From an uncultured Gemmatimonadota bacterium (lineage in GTDB: Bacteria; Gemmatimonadota; Gemmatimonadetes; Gemmatimonadales; Gemmatimonadaceae), in contig CADEFN010000006.1 of assembly GCA_902826615.1 (NCBI GenBank), positions 124,001 through 188,000 of the forward strand: a DNA stretch of 64,000 bases. Reading direction: 5' to 3'. Both the position numbers and the translations under genes were made by a program. Shown here in pieces: positions 51,627 through 60,965 of the stretch. Positions within the stretch are counted from its first letter, which is position 1; each line of letters opens with the position of its first letter. The notes under the pieces are model-generated. The model ran no database searches. It had not been told where the DNA came from and worked only from the letters and a program-made list of their open reading frames with translations.

Positions 51627-54600
51627 ATGGTGAGTCATGTCCGAAGGAGAATCGCCTCGCTGTTCGCCCTGGTGCTGTTTGCACCAATGGCGCTCGCAGC
51701 GCAGGCAACCGGCATCATCGATGGTCGCATCACGGACCAGACGACGGGTCGGCCCATTGAATCCGCGCAGGTGTTTGTGGAAGGCACCACCCTTGGTGCC
51801 ATGACGAATGCCCAGGGTGCGTATCGCATCACTGGTGTTCCAGCGCGTGCCGTCAGCGTTCGTGTTCGTGCACTCGGCTATTCGCCGATGGCGCGCACTG
51901 TGACGGTCGCGGCTGGTGAGACTGCCAAGCTCGACTTCACCATCAACACCTCGGCCATTCAGCTCGATCAGGTGGTCGTTACTGGCTCGGGCCAGCGCAC
52001 CGAAGTCAAGAAGATGGGCAACTCGGTGGCGGTGATTCAGGTGCCGCAGAATGCCCCCATCAATGACGTCTCGGCGCTGCTCACTGCTCGCGAGCCCGGC
52101 CTCAGCGCCGTGACCGCCGGTGGTCTCTCGGGCGAAGGCGCGCGCATTCGTATCCGCGGCAATGCCTCGCTGACGCAGTCGAACGAGCCGATCGTCTTTG
52201 TTGATGGCGTCCGCATCAACAATGGTGGTGGCTTCGGGATCGGCACGGGCGGTGGTGGTTCTCCGTCGCGTCTCGACGACATCGACCCCAATACCATCGA
52301 TCGCGTTGAAGTGCTCAAGGGTGCAGCCGCGGCGACGCTCTATGGCACTGAGGCTTCGAACGGGGTCATCCAGATCTTCACAAAAAATGGTTCGAGTGGC
52401 GCTCCAAAATGGCAACTGAATTTGGAAGGCACTGCGTCCGATTTCGTGGATCGCGTGGCACCAAATTCCTTCTACGCCAAGACCCAGGCCGATGCTGATC
52501 GTTTGGCCGCGTTTTGGGACATGCCCGGTCTCCGTCCTTTCGAGGTCCGTGAGGTTCCGATTTTCAAAGACTATTTCACCGAAACCGGAACGGCAGGCAC
52601 CGCATCGCTGTCGGTGAACGGTGGCACGCAGGCCGTGACCTATTTTGCCAGTGGGCGCTTGTACACCGAAGATGGTCCGTTCGGCGGAAACGACTACGGT
52701 CCGGCTCGCGACTATGTGCGTCGTATCCAGTCGATGGGAAAAATCCAGCTTGTGCCCTTCTCCAACCTGCGTCTTGGGTTCAACAACAACTACTACAACA
52801 TCCAGAACGAGACTCCCGAAAACAACAACAACATCTACGGGGTGAACTCACTGGCCTACATGGCGCGCCCGGAGCAGGCTCAGTGCAACCTCTCCACGTA
52901 TGTCTCGCCAGGAAAGTGCTCTGGTCCCGGAAACCCATTCGGCAACCAGGCCTTCATGACGGCCCGTGAAGCGATGGGACAGCTGAACAACAACGCGGTC
53001 TCTCGCTATCTCGGCGTGATGGACGCGGACTACAAGCTTGCAGAGGGTGCCAACTGGACCACTGCAGTGGGCTTCGACTACACGTCACAACGCGACTTCG
53101 GTTTTTCGCCGTTTGGCTACGGCATCGATCTATTCACGTCGCAGAACGTCGAGGGAGCACGCAACACGTTCAACGGTGAGCGTCGACTCTTGACGCTGGA
53201 TTCCAAGCTGGCGTACAACAAGGAAATCTTCGGCTTGTCGACGCAGAACGTGGTTGGTCTCCAGGTGTTCAACGACCGCGTCGTGAACCGCAGTGGAAGC
53301 GCGATTGGCTTTCCCGGCCCCGGCATCGAACAAGTGGGCGCCGGTGGACAGCAGACCGCCGGAGAGTTCTTCCTGACAACGATCAACGGTGGGTACTTCG
53401 GTCAGACCCAGATCGGCTGGAAGGAACTTGTCTTTGCCACGATCGGTGGCCGCTACGACTTCAGCTCCGCGTTCGGCGCCGAGGCGCCCGGAGTGTTCTA
53501 CCCGAAGGCGTCTATCTCGTTTGTGCCGTCGGACATGAAGAGCTGGGGCTCACCACTCGGTCTGAACACCTTCCGCGTGCGCGCGGCGTGGGGAACGTCA
53601 GGTCGCCAGCCGGGTGCATTCGATGCCTTCACGACCTTCGGCCCCCTTATCTCTGAGTTCGGTGCGGGTGTTGTCCCGAGTCAGCTCGGGAATCAGAACC
53701 TTGAGCCCGAAGTGGCGACGGAAATCGAGGGTGGGTTTGAGGCTGGCTTCCTGGACAACCGTCTCGCAGTCGAATTCTCCTACTGGGATCGCACGGTCAA
53801 TGACGCGCTGGTGTCGCGGCAGTTCGCCACCTCGGGTGGTTTCCGCAACCCGCAGCTTGTCAACATTGGCTCCATCGACGCCAACGGCTACGAGATCAAC
53901 GTTCGTGGAAACGTCTATCGGTCGGCGAAATCACAGGTTGACCTGTTCGCCAATGCGGCGTACCTGAAACAGACACTGACGTCGCTCGGTGGTGCTCCGG
54001 CGCTCAAGGTGGGGTACTTCCGCTACCGCGGCTTCATGCGTGAGGGCGACCCCCTCGGGTCGTTGTATGCCCCGCGACTCGCGGTGGCGTGCAACGGTGC
54101 TCCCAAGACCAATAAGGCGGGCAAACCGATCGCGTGTCTCGGACCGGATCAGTTCGCCATTGCCTTCAACGGCAGCAGCACGCCTGCGACTCGTGCCGAA
54201 CTTCTGCAGTACTTCTCGGTGCCACGTGACCTGCAGAACTCTGGAGTGCAGAATGCGCTCAAGCCGTTCCTGGCGGACTACGACGGCAACGGCAATACTC
54301 TCGAGCAGTTCGTTGGCGACGTGATACCTGATTGGTCGGGGGCGTTCGGTGGCTCGATGAGCCTCGGTCGGTCGTGGCGTTTCCAGACGCTCTTTGAGTA
54401 CCGCACGGGCTTCAAGGTCCAGAACTTGACGGATGGTTTCCGGGGCTCGCAGCACGCGTCGATTGGGTCCAACCGCAAGGCGTTTGACGAAATCGAGGCG
54501 ACGCTGAACAACCCGGCTTCAACGCCGGAGCAGCGCCTTGAGGCTGCGGACAAGTACATCCAGAAGTACCGCCGCCTGCTCGAACCGGGTCTGCACCAGG

Positions 54601-54875
54601 CGGAGGACGGCGATTTTGTGCGTCTTCGCGAGTTGGCTCTCACGTACACCCTCCCGGCGAGTCTCCTCAGCCGCTTGGGGACAAAGGGCGGAAACGTGAC
54701 ACTGTCCGGGCGCAACCTGTGGTTGGCGACAAAGTACTCCGGGCTCGACCCGGAATCGAACGAGAACGGACGCGGGTCAACGGGCGCCCTCACGGACAAC
54801 TTCCTCGTGAGCACGGACGGCTTTGGCCTCCCGCTGCAGCGCCGCGTGTCGCTCATCGTCAATCTCAACTTCTAA
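51627..54875 (+). CDS. SusC/RagA-type TonB-linked outer-membrane protein
   Basis: 1082-aa TonB-dependent receptor of the SusC/RagA group. Signal peptide (MVSHVRRRIASLFALVLFAP), a carboxypeptidase-D-like barrel domain (GIIDGRITDQTTGRPIESA), a plug domain starting VVVTGSG and containing IRIRGNASL, IVFVDGVRIN and VEVLKGAAAATLYGTEASNG, then a barrel of about 22 strands ending VSLIVNLNF with the C-terminal Phe. It imports a ligand with its SusD partner. ATG has GGAGG seven bases upstream. Base composition is less GC-rich than neighbours. Confidence 0.95.
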   Translation: MVSHVRRRIASLFALVLFAPMALAAQATGIIDGRITDQTTGRPIESAQVFVEGTTLGAMTNAQGAYRITGVPARAVSVRVRALGYSPMARTVTVAAGETAKLDFTINTSAIQLDQVVVTGSGQRTEVKKMGNSVAVIQVPQNAPINDVSALLTAREPGLSAVTAGGLSGEGARIRIRGNASLTQSNEPIVFVDGVRINNGGGFGIGTGGGGSPSRLDDIDPNTIDRVEVLKGAAAATLYGTEASNGVIQIFTKNGSSGAPKWQLNLEGTASDFVDRVAPNSFYAKTQADADRLAAFWDMPGLRPFEVREVPIFKDYFTETGTAGTASLSVNGGTQAVTYFASGRLYTEDGPFGGNDYGPARDYVRRIQSMGKIQLVPFSNLRLGFNNNYYNIQNETPENNNNIYGVNSLAYMARPEQAQCNLSTYVSPGKCSGPGNPFGNQAFMTAREAMGQLNNNAVSRYLGVMDADYKLAEGANWTTAVGFDYTSQRDFGFSPFGYGIDLFTSQNVEGARNTFNGERRLLTLDSKLAYNKEIFGLSTQNVVGLQVFNDRVVNRSGSAIGFPGPGIEQVGAGGQQTAGEFFLTTINGGYFGQTQIGWKELVFATIGGRYDFSSAFGAEAPGVFYPKASISFVPSDMKSWGSPLGLNTFRVRAAWGTSGRQPGAFDAFTTFGPLISEFGAGVVPSQLGNQNLEPEVATEIEGGFEAGFLDNRLAVEFSYWDRTVNDALVSRQFATSGGFRNPQLVNIGSIDANGYEINVRGNVYRSAKSQVDLFANAAYLKQTLTSLGGAPALKVGYFRYRGFMREGDPLGSLYAPRLAVACNGAPKTNKAGKPIACLGPDQFAIAFNGSSTPATRAELLQYFSVPRDLQNSGVQNALKPFLADYDGNGNTLEQFVGDVIPDWSGAFGGSMSLGRSWRFQTLFEYRTGFKVQNLTDGFRGSQHASIGSNRKAFDEIEATLNNPASTPEQRLEAADKYIQKYRRLLEPGLHQAEDGDFVRLRELALTYTLPASLLSRLGTKGGNVTLSGRNLWLATKYSGLDPESNENGRGSTGALTDNFLVSTDGFGLPLQRRVSLIVNLNF

Positions 54876-54894
54876 GCACGGAGTGAATCGCTAA

Positions 54895-56295
54895 ATGCGC
54901 CTGACAACTATCAAGGCGAGCGCGACCCGGGTTTCCCGGGCGCGCTCGAAGGCTCGGGGGGTGGTGACGCTTATTGCGTCCCTGAGTCTGGGAGCGTGTG
55001 GACTGTTTGAAACCGAAGTGAGCAACCCGAACGCGGTTGTGGAGAGTGAGCTCACCGCGGTTACGTCGGCAAAGCCGCTCGCCTCCGGTACCGGAGCTGC
55101 TGTCAGCCGGTCCCTGAATCAGATAGCCGGTACGATCGGTGCGGTGACCGACGAACTGACGTGGGCTGGCTCCCGCGAGGCCTGGAACACGCTGGACAAC
55201 GGGGATATCGCCGATCCGGTGAATGAGTACACCGACGGGCAGTACCCCTATCTCTCGGAAGCGCGGTGGCTTGGCGAGTACGCGATCGCCAAGATCGAGA
55301 AATTTGATGCCGACGGATTGCTCAAGGATCGTTTCGAACTCGCGCGCGCCTATACGTATACCGGCTTGGCTTACCTTCTCATCGCGGAGAACTACGAGGA
55401 TTTCGTGATCTCGTCCGACCGTGATGTGAACGGTGACCCGGTCGGCGAGGCGAATATGAGCGCGATGTTCGATCAGGCGATTTCGCGGTTCGACAAGGCC
55501 GTCACGTTGTCCACGACCATCAGCAATGCCGAATGGCGTCGCAATGCCACCGGCCTCAGGGCACGTGCCAAGTTCTCCAAGGCGGTTCGTGCCAAGTTCG
55601 GGGCGGGTCGCACCCGCCCGGCGAACGGTCTCGTGAACGACGCTGGGGCTAGTGCTGACGCCCTGGCCGCGATCTCCATCATGCCAGCGGGATACCGGAT
55701 GCGCTTTACCGCTTCCCCCACGAACAATGGTGGGTACTTCAGCACCGGGTTCGAGATCAGCAGCCGGCTCGAGCTGCGTGCTGGAGACCTGTATATCAAT
55801 ACGAACCCCGCTCGCACTCGCCCGCTCGACGGAATCGCCGGTATCAAGCTCGTCGACCCGGTCACCGGCAATCCAGATGCGCAGCTCCTTCGTGCAATCG
55901 ACGAATGTTGCCGTCAGGCGTCCGGGCAGTTCATCCCCGTCACTGCTATCAGTGAGGCGGAGATGCAGCTCATCCTCGCCGAGGCGGCGTTGGCGACGAA
56001 CAACACCGCGGAGTTCACCACGCGTATCAACAACGTGCGTACGGCAGCTGGTTTGCCGGTGTGGAACGGTACCCCCGCGGCGCAGGACGTCCTTATCCAT
56101 GCCCGTCGCGTCAACCTGTTCTTGCAGGGGCGGCGGCTGATGGACCACTATCGGTTCAATACTCCGGACCCGCGCTGGCTGCCAGTTCAGACGACTTTCC
56201 GGAAGACCTGTTTCTTCCCGATCTCGTACAACGAGCGACTGCAGAATCCGAAGGCACCGCAGCCGGCCGTGACTCGGTCGGCTGCCTGCAGCTGA
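54895..56295 (+). CDS. SusD/RagB-family lipoprotein
   Basis: 466-aa partner of SusC. An N-terminal signal with lipobox (SLGAC at about residue 33) anchors it to the outer-membrane surface; the rest is the SusD helical/TPR fold (NQIAGTIGAVTDELT, ARAYTYTGLAYLLIAENYED, DQAISRFDKAV, VLIHARRVNLFLQGRRLMDHYR). It captures substrate for import. The ligand is not assigned; glycan or peptide are the usual classes. A strong 30-nt hairpin lies in codons 8-18. Confidence 0.92.
   Translation: MRLTTIKASATRVSRARSKARGVVTLIASLSLGACGLFETEVSNPNAVVESELTAVTSAKPLASGTGAAVSRSLNQIAGTIGAVTDELTWAGSREAWNTLDNGDIADPVNEYTDGQYPYLSEARWLGEYAIAKIEKFDADGLLKDRFELARAYTYTGLAYLLIAENYEDFVISSDRDVNGDPVGEANMSAMFDQAISRFDKAVTLSTTISNAEWRRNATGLRARAKFSKAVRAKFGAGRTRPANGLVNDAGASADALAAISIMPAGYRMRFTASPTNNGGYFSTGFEISSRLELRAGDLYINTNPARTRPLDGIAGIKLVDPVTGNPDAQLLRAIDECCRQASGQFIPVTAISEAEMQLILAEAALATNNTAEFTTRINNVRTAAGLPVWNGTPAAQDVLIHARRVNLFLQGRRLMDHYRFNTPDPRWLPVQTTFRKTCFFPISYNERLQNPKAPQPAVTRSAACS
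54918..54947. other. Strong hairpin in the 5' part of susD
   Basis: GAGCGCG (54918-54924) pairs with CGCGCTC (54941-54947) and CCCGGG (54926-54931) with CCCGGG (54935-54940), with a one-base bulge and TTT loop. It is inside the susD coding start and 3' of susC, so it could stabilise the susC mRNA end or limit susD translation; no T-run follows. Confidence 0.7.
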
Positions 56296-56303
56296 GCCGA
56301 AAA

Positions 56304-56804
56304 TTGAAGGGACAGCAAAGGATCAACGGCGCAGGGCATCGGAACATCGGTGCCCTGCGTGTCGTTTGGGCGTTTACGCTCGGCACCTTCCTGAGTGCCT
56401 GCTACAAGAGTGTCCCCGTGTCGCAGCCGCTGCAGATGCAGCCGGGCACGGTTGTTCAGATTCGACTCAACCTCGAGGGAACGCGGCAGCTGGAGCGCGA
56501 GCTTGGTCCCGAAGTACGGAGCGTCTCGGGCCGCCTGGAGTCGGTACGTGGCGACACCTTGTTTCTCGCCTTGCAGGAGTCACGAACTCTCAACGGGCAA
56601 ATCCTCACGTCGTCCGGGAACAGGGTCGCTATAGCCCGACCCCTGATTTCCGAAGCGAGTGAACGCGTCCGGAACAAACGAAACAGCCTGCTTCTCACCA
56701 TAAGCGCTGTAGTGGGCGCGGTGCTATTGATCGGCTCGGCTACTGGCGCGATCGGTGGAGGTGGGGGGAGCGGCACCACGCCGCCGCCGCCGCCGCCCGC
56801 CTGA
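56304..56804 (+). CDS. Small lipoprotein with C-terminal membrane segment
   Basis: About 166 aa; the start is not certain (TTG 56304 is used, no Shine-Dalgarno; the first good signal begins at VVWAFTLGTFLSAC). A lipobox LSAC, then a soluble region of about 100 residues, a hydrophobic helix (LLLTISAVVGAVLLIGS) and a Gly/Pro tail with six prolines from a CCG run. It begins 8 bases after susD and is likely the third gene of that operon. Function unknown. Confidence 0.55.
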   Translation: MKGQQRINGAGHRNIGALRVVWAFTLGTFLSACYKSVPVSQPLQMQPGTVVQIRLNLEGTRQLERELGPEVRSVSGRLESVRGDTLFLALQESRTLNGQILTSSGNRVAIARPLISEASERVRNKRNSLLLTISAVVGAVLLIGSATGAIGGGGGSGTTPPPPPPA

Positions 56805-56918
56805 GCCTCCCCTGGCCGCTAGAGAGAAACGATTGCGGCCCAACGAGCTCAAGCGCGGCGCGGAATATGGCCGGATCCCATGGCCGGGGCTGAAGCCTGG
56901 CCCCGACTACGGCGCCGG

Positions 56919-58400
56919 TCAGCGCCAGTCGAGTTCCACGATACCCGCGAGCTGTGGCATTGGAATCATCCGCCCGTCGGCTACGCGAATGAGGAACACT
57001 CTGTACTTGTAGCTCACTACGACCCAAGTGCCGTCCGGAGACCACGTGAAGTGACTGTAGAGCCAGCTGTCAGGTGCCTCAGGTACGATGCGTCGCGCGC
57101 CAGTCCCGTCGGGCCTCACCACAGAGGGGATACCGAACTGCATGTACGCAATCAGATCGCCACGCGGTGACCACTGTGGGAAGGTGCCCGAATCGATCGC
57201 CCACGACGCCAGGGTTCCGGTTGCCACATCGAGCACCCGGATTCCGTAGCCCGAGTTGACAAAGGCCGCGTGCGCCACCTTGAGTCCATCAGGGGACGGC
57301 GACGGGCGGAACGTATCTGCGACAGGGGAACCAGTCCCTAACAGCTCTATGCTTGTGCCGTCAAGTCGCGCCCGTGCGAGGCAGTACGTGGGTGCACCGC
57401 AGCGGCTATCCTTCACGGTGAAGAAGAGCCAATTGGCCGCAGCGGCGGGCGCAGGCTCACTCTGGCGCGTCATGGTCGCCGGAACGTTGGCAAGGAATAC
57501 GGAGGGCGGTCCGGCGCTGTCGACGACGCGCAGTTCATCGCCCTGCCCATTGGACTGCGCGAACACAATGCGGTTGGATCCCGCGATCCAGCGCGGCCTC
57601 GCGCCGAGTCCCGGGTTGGCGAGGTGCGTGCGAATGCGCCGTCTCGTGCCATCAAGCCGAATGGTGAGGATTTCCTGCCGGTCCTGATCCCAGCCGGCGA
57701 TCTGCCCGTCAGGGACGGCGGTGACCCGTGTGCTGTCGATGAGGACACCGGCGCGGACGCGCAGGACATAGACTCCCGGCACCGACGCGGAAACACGACC
57801 AGTCGAAGACACGACCACCTCGGTTGAATTCAGAGACCATGTCACCGAATCCGTTCGAAGATTCCCGAACCGGTCGCGGACCAGACTACGCGCGCTCACG
57901 TCCTCACCGACTGTAAAGACCGTGTCCGTCGGCGTGACCTGGACACTCGCGGGCGAGGCGGCCAAAACCGTGTAGCGCAGGGTGTCCTCGATGGACAGAC
58001 TCGCTGCTGTCACCAGGAGCCGCGCCACACCGGCGCGTACCCCCAAGCGAACATCCACGACGGCACGACCGCTGCCATCGGTTGTGGTCTCAACACTCTG
58101 GCCGAGACGAGGCGCTGTCGGCGAGGAGACCAGCACGTCTGTCGCCCCGGGCATGACAGCAAAGCGGACCATTGTCCCAAGGCGCGCGAGTTTCCTATTT
58201 CGGTCGCGAACCTCGATTACAAGCGCTCCGACGTCGGCGGCTGCCGTGTCGGTGATGTTCGCCCCACGAAGGACTCGTATCCCTGGCTGGGCCTGCTCAG
58301 GCGAGGCAGTGTCCTTCTCCGCACAGGCATTGGAGAGCGCAGTCGCGGCTAGCGAGCTCACGGCCAGTGCATGCGCCCGAATGCGCGGGGCTATCGCCAT
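56919..58400 (-). CDS. TolB-like beta-propeller lipoprotein, copy 1
   Basis: 493-aa lipoprotein (lipobox around LSNAC). Domain order: N-terminal Big/Ig-like repeats (VIEVRDRNRKLARLGTMVRF; residues 60-250), then a WD40/TolB-type propeller (IRLDGTRRRIRTHL, WIAGSNRIVFAQSN, FPQWSPRGDLIAYMQ, FTWSPDGTWVVVSY). ATG 58400 overlaps the stop of its paralogue by 10 bases. It may act in envelope interaction; no enzyme is implied. Confidence 0.75.
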   Translation of the reverse strand: MAIAPRIRAHALAVSSLAATALSNACAEKDTASPEQAQPGIRVLRGANITDTAAADVGALVIEVRDRNRKLARLGTMVRFAVMPGATDVLVSSPTAPRLGQSVETTTDGSGRAVVDVRLGVRAGVARLLVTAASLSIEDTLRYTVLAASPASVQVTPTDTVFTVGEDVSARSLVRDRFGNLRTDSVTWSLNSTEVVVSSTGRVSASVPGVYVLRVRAGVLIDSTRVTAVPDGQIAGWDQDRQEILTIRLDGTRRRIRTHLANPGLGARPRWIAGSNRIVFAQSNGQGDELRVVDSAGPPSVFLANVPATMTRQSEPAPAAAANWLFFTVKDSRCGAPTYCLARARLDGTSIELLGTGSPVADTFRPSPSPDGLKVAHAAFVNSGYGIRVLDVATGTLASWAIDSGTFPQWSPRGDLIAYMQFGIPSVVRPDGTGARRIVPEAPDSWLYSHFTWSPDGTWVVVSYKYRVFLIRVADGRMIPMPQLAGIVELDWR

Positions 58401-59863
58401 GCGAAGTCCCGAAGGCCGTTGAGGTGTGGAAGCGGAAGAATCTCCCCGTTCGCCACCCTGACCAGGTACTGTTCCCAGCCGTATCCCAGAACGATCCACT
58501 CGCCGTCCGGTGACCAGGAAAAGTGCCCGTTGCTGTAGAACGTGCTCGGCAAACGAGCGATTGCACGGCCTCCGGTGCCGTCCGCGTTGACCACGTGGGG
58601 AACCCGCGTGGAATCGAGGTATGCGATCCTGTCACCGAGCGGCGACCACTGCGGATACTCGCCCACGACATGCCAGGATGACAGGTTGCGGGTGGTCACA
58701 TCCAGAACCCGGATCGCTCGTGCTCGATTCACCCAGGTCACGAACGCCACGCGGGAGCCATCTGGCGATGAAGAGGGCAAGCTGCTGTCGAGGGTTGGTG
58801 ATGCAGCCGCACCGAGGGATTCGAGCCCTGTCCCATCCGCTCTCGCTCTATGCACGCAATAGCCGCGATTCGAAGGGGGACACTGGGACGTGTCGACCGC
58901 GGCGAAATACACCCACGGTCCACGCAAGGAAGGTGAGGCGTCTGCAAGGTGCCACATGCTCGCCGGCCGGGAGGGCAAAAAGAGCGTGGAGCCGCCACTC
59001 ACTTCAGCTACCCGCAGCTCCTGCCCTTCATCACTGTAGTGACTGTAGACGATACGCTCCGAACCTGGCAGCCACTGGGGCCGGGGCGATTTTCCGGCGC
59101 TCCTGACGTTTGTGCGAATGCGACGATCAGAGCCGTCGAGGCCTATCTCGACAATCGCCTGCCCGGCATCACTCCACGCGGCGAGGCGCGCCAGGGGTAG
59201 CGCGCTGACCTTTGCCGTGTCGACAAAGCCCATCGAACGCGCGATCACCTCATACCGTCCGGTGGTCGTGGATGCCACGCGCCCCGCCGCAGTAACCGAG
59301 ACTCCGGAGCGCGACGCGGTCCACGCGACGGAGTCCGTGCGCAGGTTTCCCAGCCGGTCGCTGACGCTTGCTCGCAGGGTGTAGTCTCTACCGACGAAAA
59401 GTGCCGTGTCGCGTGGCGAGAGCGTGAGGCTGGCTGGCTGGCCCGGGATTACCACAAACCGGGCCGTGTCGCGCACGTTGAGCGCCAGCGCCTCCACCAG
59501 CACCTTCACCGCACCGGGCCGCTGGCCCAGTTGCACGCGTATACTTGCGCGACCAGCAGAGTCGGTAGCGACCGCAAGGGCATCATATGCGAGAAGGGGT
59601 CCGGCTGCGGTAAAGGACACCCAGCTCCCCGCGACGGTGGAAAAGCGAACCAGGGTGGCCGTCGGTGCAACTCGACCGGAGCCATCGCGGACTTCTACGA
59701 CGAGAGGGGACAGCACAGCCTCGACCGAGTCAGTGATGTTGGAGCCACTGACAATACGCACTCCAGGTGGTCCGGGGGGCGGTACGGTCGCCTCTTTCCC
59801 GCACGCACCAGGCAGGACCGCGCATACAATACAGCAGAGTGCCCTTCGATATCCGTTGACCAT
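58391..59863 (-). CDS. TolB-like beta-propeller lipoprotein, copy 2
   Basis: 490-aa paralogue of the gene at 56919, with the same order: lipobox (LPGAC at about residue 20), Big/Ig-like region (VVEVRDGSGRVAPTATLVRFS), and a propeller with FPSSSPDGS-like turns (SSSPDGSRVAFVTW, YPQWSPLGDRIAYLD, FSWSPDGEWIVLGY). The tandem pair overlaps by 10 bases and is convergent with the susCD operon. Divergence between the copies is substantial, so the duplication is not recent. Confidence 0.78.
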   Translation of the reverse strand: MVNGYRRALCCIVCAVLPGACGKEATVPPPGPPGVRIVSGSNITDSVEAVLSPLVVEVRDGSGRVAPTATLVRFSTVAGSWVSFTAAGPLLAYDALAVATDSAGRASIRVQLGQRPGAVKVLVEALALNVRDTARFVVIPGQPASLTLSPRDTALFVGRDYTLRASVSDRLGNLRTDSVAWTASRSGVSVTAAGRVASTTTGRYEVIARSMGFVDTAKVSALPLARLAAWSDAGQAIVEIGLDGSDRRIRTNVRSAGKSPRPQWLPGSERIVYSHYSDEGQELRVAEVSGGSTLFLPSRPASMWHLADASPSLRGPWVYFAAVDTSQCPPSNRGYCVHRARADGTGLESLGAAASPTLDSSLPSSSPDGSRVAFVTWVNRARAIRVLDVTTRNLSSWHVVGEYPQWSPLGDRIAYLDSTRVPHVVNADGTGGRAIARLPSTFYSNGHFSWSPDGEWIVLGYGWEQYLVRVANGEILPLPHLNGLRDFAWR

Positions 59864-59974
59864 CTGACGCAGCCCGGAACTAGTACAGGAAACGTAGTGC
59901 CGAGGTCGAGTGCTTCAAGGGGAAGTCTGGGCATCGCGACCATCGGTACTGTCGCGGAGCCCGTCGCGGCAGCG

Positions 59975-60179
59975 CCGATCCGTGAGGGCGGCGGCCATGG
60001 TGTCGTCGCCAAGGAGCTCGCCCCAGTGTTCAAACGGTTTGTTGCTGTTCAGGACCAAGGCCGCGTGCTCCAAGCGGCGGGCTCATGAGCTGAAAGAAGA
60101 GCATGGCCCCGGTGCGATTTATGGGGAGGTAGCCGATCTCGTCGATGACCATGTCAAGTGAAGGACGCTCAAACGATTG
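59975..60179 (-). pseudogene. istB: IstB remnant (IS21-family ATPase), frameshifted
   Basis: A fragment of the IS21-family helper ATPase. One minus-strand frame reads VIDEIGYLPINRTGA followed by MLFFQLM (60,090-60,155); after a frameshift the homology continues as ALVLNSNKPFEHWGELLG then DDTMAAALTDR (59,975-60,075). Both halves match the order of intact IstB (Walker B, then SNK...W...LTDR). The 5' end, terminal repeats and istA are absent, so this is an old decayed copy. Confidence 0.85.
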
Positions 60180-60965
60180 GGTGCGCCTCGACTATGAGCG
60201 GATGCGCGTCGTTCGCCAGCTGCAGACCGTTCACCCACCGCCGCTTGGTCGCGCCTCAGTGCGGCGACGCGCGTCCACGCCGCCGCTGCGAGACAAGCGA
60301 CCGTCGTCCTGCGGGACCGTTGCCGGCGCGAGACGAAGTTCGGCGCCGCTGTCACCGATCCACGCCGGCGAGCCGCGCCACCAAGCTGGTGAGACCGACC
60401 ACTCCGTCCGTTCCGCACGACACCCTGTCGCTGAGCCACGCCACTCGGAGTCGGTGACACCCCTCGCGGTCATGGATCGCCTGGATCGTCTATGTTCACA
60501 GGGGTCCTCTCCATCGGTTGCGCCAACGCGGACGCCGCGATTCTCGCTTGGTACCGTGCGACCTGGATCTGCGCCGCCATGACGCGCCCTGCGACCACCG
60601 CGCCAGCGGCACAACCCCCGCTGCACGCGCAATCACCACTGTTTCATGGCGGGGACCACTTGTCTGTCCGGGACACGACCACCGATACAGCATCGCCCCA
60701 CGACCGCACAGCGTTGACATCCTGATGAACGGCACGGAGCCACCAACGCCAGATACTCGTCCACCCGATCACGTGGCGCGATCGGGTTCGCACAGAGCTC
60801 GTCTGCACCGAACCGGACTTACTCAGGCACATCCCGCGACTCATCCCGGTCGTCCCGCGACTACGCATCGCTGACCGCAGCGCAGCCACCGTTGCACGCG
60901 TCTGATCCACGCATTGCCGACACGGGTCCGGACGTGCCCGCGCCTGGTCAACCGTGAACGCGCCG
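60180..60965. other. Gene-poor stretch between istB remnant and the 21-bp array
   Basis: 786 bases with several short open frames on both strands but none with recognisable protein features. A weaker run of CAC triplets spaced 18, 21, 21 and 21 bases (60361-60444) suggests that the periodic array once extended leftwards, out of phase with the main one. No RNA gene or terminator is seen. Confidence 0.5.
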
